A stretch of 64,000 nt of DNA from the NCBI RefSeq assembly GCF_900167365.1, contig NZ_FUXL01000002.1, forward strand, positions 372,001-436,000, in the 5' to 3' direction. The DNA is from Consotaella salsifontis (GTDB lineage: Bacteria; Pseudomonadota; Alphaproteobacteria; Rhizobiales; Rhizobiaceae). This document shows positions 63,008 through 64,000 of this stretch, in pieces; position 1 is the stretch's first letter, and every line of letters starts with the position of its first letter. The notes beneath the pieces were generated by a model. The model had not been told where the DNA came from. It did not search any database and saw only the letters and a list, made by a program, of their open reading frames with translations. Position numbers and translations under genes: made by a program.

Positions 63008-63673
63008 TCAGAACTTCAGCGCGACGCCCGCGCGGATCGAATGCTCGTCGAAGCCGCTGGAAACGGTGGTTCCGCCGATGGCGTAGTCCTCGCTGCCATA
63101 ATCGGAATAGCGGTATTCCAGACGCGAAGTGATGTTGTCGCTGATCTTGGCCTCGACGCCGCCGCCCACCGTATAACCGACATGGGTGTTGCTATCCGAC
63201 GTGTTGCCGATCTTGAGTTCGTTCTCGGCAACGGCGACGCCGCCCGTCGCGAACACCAGGAACGGATCATACGCGACGCCGACGCGGCCGCGCAACGAGC
63301 CGAACACGTTGGAATCGTCGGAGTTTATCTCACTGGCCGTGGCTGTATTGAAGCCCGCCGCATCGACGCCGGAGAGGCCGATATCGCCTTCCACGCCATA
63401 GACGATGGAGCCCTTTTGCCAGTTGTAGCCCGTGTAGACGCCGCCGACGAAACCGTCTCCGTCAAAGGAGGCACCTGAGCCGGATTGATCGACATTCTTG
63501 AAGTCGTAGCCGACGAACACGCCGGCATAAGGCCCGCTCCACACCTGGACGGGCTCGTTGAGCACCGGCGCCGGTGCCGGCGGCTCGGCCACCACGGCGT
63601 CGGCAGCAAAGGCCGCGCCCGCGCTGATTACGAGCGCGCAGAGACTGATCGAAGCTATCCGAAGCGATCTCAT
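63008..63673 (-). CDS. Outer-membrane beta-barrel protein, Omp25/Omp31 type
   Basis: A 221-residue protein with signal peptide (MRSLRIASISLCALVISAGAAFA), then a Pro-rich segment and an eight-stranded barrel: WSGPYAGVFVGYDFKN, VYTGYNWQKGSIVYGVEGDIG, VFGSLRGRVGVAYDPFLVFATGG and the terminal HSIRAGVALKF with the C-terminal phenylalanine needed for outer-membrane assembly. ATG 63673 has AGGA 7 bases upstream. The family is abundant in Rhizobiales outer membranes. Confidence 0.92.
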   Translation of the reverse strand: MRSLRIASISLCALVISAGAAFAADAVVAEPPAPAPVLNEPVQVWSGPYAGVFVGYDFKNVDQSGSGASFDGDGFVGGVYTGYNWQKGSIVYGVEGDIGLSGVDAAGFNTATASEINSDDSNVFGSLRGRVGVAYDPFLVFATGGVAVAENELKIGNTSDSNTHVGYTVGGGVEAKISDNITSRLEYRYSDYGSEDYAIGGTTVSSGFDEHSIRAGVALKF

Positions 63674-63939
63674 GGTATCAATCCTGCTGGCCGTTGCACG
63701 ATTCGCTCGCATCCATAGGCCCGCGACACTTTCCTCAATCGCAATATAATCGCTCAAGTTCGAGGCGGTACCCCTTGAGCCCCGATAGCGGGTTACAAAT
63801 TGGCAATTGGCCGAAAACTGTGGCTATCGAGGCACAAAAACACCAGATATTCCAAGCCTCACGCACTATCTTCAAGGAGCCGCCTATTGGGCGAGGCCCC
63901 CGTGGAAAACAACCGGACCGAGCGAGACCGGCAGAGAGA

Positions 63940-64000
63940 ATGACCGAAACCAACGACAACGACAGCGCTCTGGAGCCCGGCGAGACCGCGGAGTTCGACG
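63940..64000 (+). CDS. Start of an unidentified gene (partial, cut by window edge)
   Basis: Twenty codons from ATG 63940 (MTETNDNDSALEPGETAEFD) remain open to the window end, with AGAGA in front. The N-terminus is acidic and polar. Too short to name; the gene may also be spurious. Confidence 0.4.
   Translation, partial: MTETNDNDSALEPGETAEFD

Noticed and set aside
1-64000. tRNA, rRNA, CRISPR, insertion-sequence or prophage signals
   Set aside because: No tRNA T-arm plus acceptor pairing, spaced direct repeats, transposase or integrase motif was found by reading.

Overview
The window is high-GC bacterial DNA from an alphaproteobacterium of the order Hyphomicrobiales (Rhizobiales). Several things point there: split ATP synthase genes with an atpI-atpB-atpE-atpF'-atpF block, the ispB / DUF2007 / methyltransferase / S49 peptidase / glyQ neighbourhood, a DUF6101 protein, an Omp25/31-type outer-membrane protein and an alphaproteobacterial LexA box. 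The family is not certain; Aurantimonadaceae or a neighbour is a guess. I saw no rRNA, tRNA, CRISPR array, insertion sequence or prophage. Genes are dense and the composition is even.

Left part (1-34.5 kb), mostly housekeeping. On the minus strand: a FadE-like protein cut by the window edge, purD, a DUF6101 gene, a GlcD-like FAD oxidase, a Sua5-type tRNA threonylcarbamoyl-AMP synthase, a GH25 muramidase, and glyS - zinc metallopeptidase - glyQ, followed by S49 peptidase, methyltransferase and DUF2007 genes. On the plus strand: ubiA, ispB, a TPR lipoprotein-like gene, ispE, a PA0069-type radical SAM gene with an exact LexA box in front, and rnhB. Then come the F0 ATP synthase genes, a SleB-type cell wall hydrolase, der, a YfgM-like TPR protein, nnrU, a GNAT gene, an orphan ProX-type binding protein, a VOC/MarR divergent pair and a gamma-glutamylcyclotransferase.

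Right part (35-60 kb) is a catabolic island of three adjacent systems, each with its own regulator and operator candidate. System A (35.2-43.2 kb): an HpcH/HpaI aldolase and an L-arabinonate-dehydratase-type IlvD/Edd enzyme diverge from a tripartite tricarboxylate transporter (tctCBA), an FCD-type GntR regulator and LarC, the nickel-inserting enzyme of the nickel-pincer cofactor. It looks like sugar-acid uptake and cleavage to pyruvate plus an aldehyde. System B (43.2-52.8 kb): a LacI regulator diverges from a CUT1 sugar ABC transporter operon with an SDR, a zinc alcohol dehydrogenase, a PfkB kinase closely resembling sulfofructose kinase YihV, and a LacD-type aldolase. System C (52.9-60.4 kb): a ketose 3-epimerase-like enzyme, a CUT2 (ribose/fructose-type) ABC transporter, a second LacI regulator and a FrcK-like kinase. 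B and C converge on a shared strong terminator.

The last 4 kb carry a pyruvate-kinase-like protein of unusual architecture, purU, an Omp25/31-like porin and the first codons of a further gene. The most novel-looking items are the YihV-like kinase operon without known sulfoglycolysis entry enzymes, the orphan LarC beside a sugar-acid dehydratase, the core-deleted FadE-like protein, the truncated pyruvate-kinase homologue and the LexA-box-controlled radical SAM gene.
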